Below, in pieces: positions 62,531 through 64,000 of a stretch of 64,000 bases of DNA. The notes beneath the pieces are model-generated. The model was not told the DNA's origin. It saw only the letters and a list, made by a program, of their open reading frames with translations, and did not search any database. Numbering within the stretch: position 1 is the stretch's first letter; every line of letters starts with the position of its first letter. The position numbers were made by a program, and so were the translations under genes. This DNA is from Bos javanicus (taxonomy: Eukaryota; Chordata; Mammalia; Artiodactyla; Bovidae), in NCBI RefSeq assembly GCF_032452875.1, contig NC_083869.1, positions 122,952,001-123,016,000 on the forward strand, written 5' to 3'.

Positions 62531-64000
62531 TTCTGTGAGTATGGCCTTACAAATAGCTGCGAAAAGAAGAGAAGCAAAAAGCAAAGGAGAAAAGGAAAGA
62601 TATAAGCATCTGAATGCAGAGTTCCAAAGAATAGCAAGAAGAGATAAGAAAGCCTTCCTCAGTGATCAATGCAAAGAAATAGAGGAAAACAACAGAATGG
62701 GAAAGACTACAGGTCTCTTCAAAAAAAGTTAGAGATACCAAGGGGACATTTCATGCAAAGATGGGCTCGACAAAGGACATAAATGATATGGACCTAAGAG
62801 AAGCAGAAGATATTAAGAAGAGGTGGCAAGAATACACAGAAGAACTGTACAAAAAAGATCTTCACAACCCAGATAATCATGATGGTGTAATCACTGACCT
62901 AGAGCCAGACATCCTGGAATGTGAAGTCAAGTGGGCCTTAGAAAGCATCACTATGAACAAAGCTAGTGGAGGGGATGGAATTCCAGTGGAGCTATTTCAA
63001 ATCCTGAAAGATGATGCTGTGAAAGTGCTGCACTCAAGATGCCAGCAAATTTGGAAAACTCAGCAGTGGCCACAGGACTGGAAAAGGGCAGTTTTCATTG
63101 CAATCCCAAAGAAAGGCAATGCCAAAGAATGCTCAAACTACTGCACAATTGCACTCATCTCACATGCTAGTAAAGTAATGATCAAAATTCTCCAAGGCAG
63201 GCTTCAGCAATATGTGAACCGTAAACTTCCTGATGTTCAAGCTGGTTTTAGAAAAGGCAGAGGAACCAGAGATCAAATTGCCAATATCTGCTGTATCATG
63301 GAAAAAGCAAGAGAGTTCCAGAAAAACATCTATTTCTACTTTATTGACTATGCCAAAGCCTTTGACCATGTGGATCACAATAAACTGTGAAAAATTCTGA
63401 AAGAGATGAGAATACCAGACCACCTGACCTGCCTCTTGAGAAATTTGTGTGCAGGTCAGGAAGCAACAGTTAGAACTGGACATGGAACAACAGACTGGTT
63501 CCAAATAGGAAAAGGATTATGTCAAGGCTGTATATTGTCATCCTGCTTATTTAACTTCTATGCAGAGTACATCATGAGAAACGCTGGGCTGGAAAAAGCA
63601 CAAGCTGGAATCAAGATTGCCAGGAGAAATATCAATAACCTCAGATATGCAGATGACACCACCCTTATGGCAGAAAGTGAAGAGGAACTAAAAAGCCTCT
63701 TGATGAAAGTGAAAGAGGAGAGTGAAAAAGTTGGCTTAAAGCTCAACATTCAGAAAACGAAGATCATGGCATCTGGTCCCATCAATTCATGGGAAATAGA
63801 TGGGGAAAGAGTGGAAACAGTGTCAGACTTTATTTTTCTGGGCTCCAAAATCACTGCAGATGGTGACTGCAGCCATGAAATTACAAGACGCTTACTCCTT
63901 GGAAGGAAAGTTATGACCAACCTAGATAGCATATTCAAAAGCAGAGACATTACTTTGCCAACAAAGGTTCGTCTAGTCAAGGCTATGGTTATTCCTGTGG
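62531..64000 (+). mobile_element. BovB LINE, sense part (reverse transcriptase region), runs off the window
   Basis: Sense BovB beginning near MALQIAAKRREAKSK (62535) and continuing to the window end without reaching the 3' tail seen in the short copies. Encodes the reverse transcriptase region. Close to consensus, so probably a late copy. Confidence 0.93.
62535..64000 (+). pseudogene. BovB ORF reverse transcriptase, one frameshift and one stop
   Basis: First block 62535-62732 ends after LFKKS because of an apparent one-base insertion. The frame then shifts to 62761-63390. The RT motif FIDYAKAFD lies near residues 194-202 of that block (first Asp codon 63346-63348). A TGA at 63388-63390 follows HVDHNKL. 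The same phase stays open to the window end and carries the YADD catalytic box at 63646-63657. Only these two lesions are visible in about 1.4 kb. Confidence 0.9.

Noticed and set aside
63160..63504. Minus frame opposite BovB reverse transcriptase
   Set aside because: Shadow of the sense BovB frame.

Overview
The window looks like ruminant (Bovidae-type) nuclear DNA, intergenic or intronic. The call rests on many copies of ruminant-restricted retroelements: BovB (an RTE-clade LINE), Bov-tA/Bov-A2 SINEs (tRNA-like head joined to a BovB 3' tail), artiodactyl L1 ends, and one ruminant mariner miniature element. Beneath these lie older mammalian repeats (MIR, L2, old L1, MaLR LTR, a decayed retroviral pol). 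I found no intact protein-coding gene I would defend, no tRNA or rRNA gene, and no CRISPR array. Nearly all long open frames are chance frames or run through repeats. The species cannot be settled from the sequence alone.

Layout. 1-2.8 kb: stacked L1 fragments in both orientations, with SINE and BovB insertions. 2.8-21 kb: mostly old unique DNA with MIR/L2 relics and about ten SINE or BovB insertions, several with clear target-site duplications (TSDs). 21.6-22.0 kb: a MaLR LTR. 22.1-27.05 kb: one old, almost full-length L1 on the + strand, broken by SINE and BovB insertions and by a 241-bp copy of non-L1 DNA whose source lies 5 kb upstream in the same window. 27-38 kb: L2/MIR relics, an old LTR-like repeat, and a young-looking 5'-truncated L1 inserted into a BovB fragment with a 17-bp TSD. 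38.5-40.6 kb: a decayed retroviral pol on the - strand. 41-59 kb: old relics, a dimeric SINE with TSD, a trinucleotide array, a mariner hairpin at 50.15 kb, a minisatellite at 51.6 kb, and several non-repetitive stretches that resemble conserved regulatory DNA. 59.98-64 kb: an old L1 (- strand) carrying three SINE pieces and a BovB LINE whose 5' part is inverted relative to its 3' part, as expected from twin priming. The BovB runs off the window end with a recognisable reverse transcriptase frame.

There is no operon-like cooperation here; the story is layered insertion. The points most worth a second look are: (1) the 5'-inverted BovB at 61.28-64 kb; (2) the mariner hairpin at 50.15 kb, of the type that gives rise to the ruminant miR-2284/2285 families; (3) the duplicated non-repeat segment (19094-19325 and 24182-24422) embedded in an L1; (4) perfect inverted repeats inside L1 copies that look like template-switch mutations; (5) candidate conserved noncoding blocks near 8.4, 29.6, 52.8 and 57.1 kb. 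Repeat family names come from recall of consensus sequences, not from a database search.
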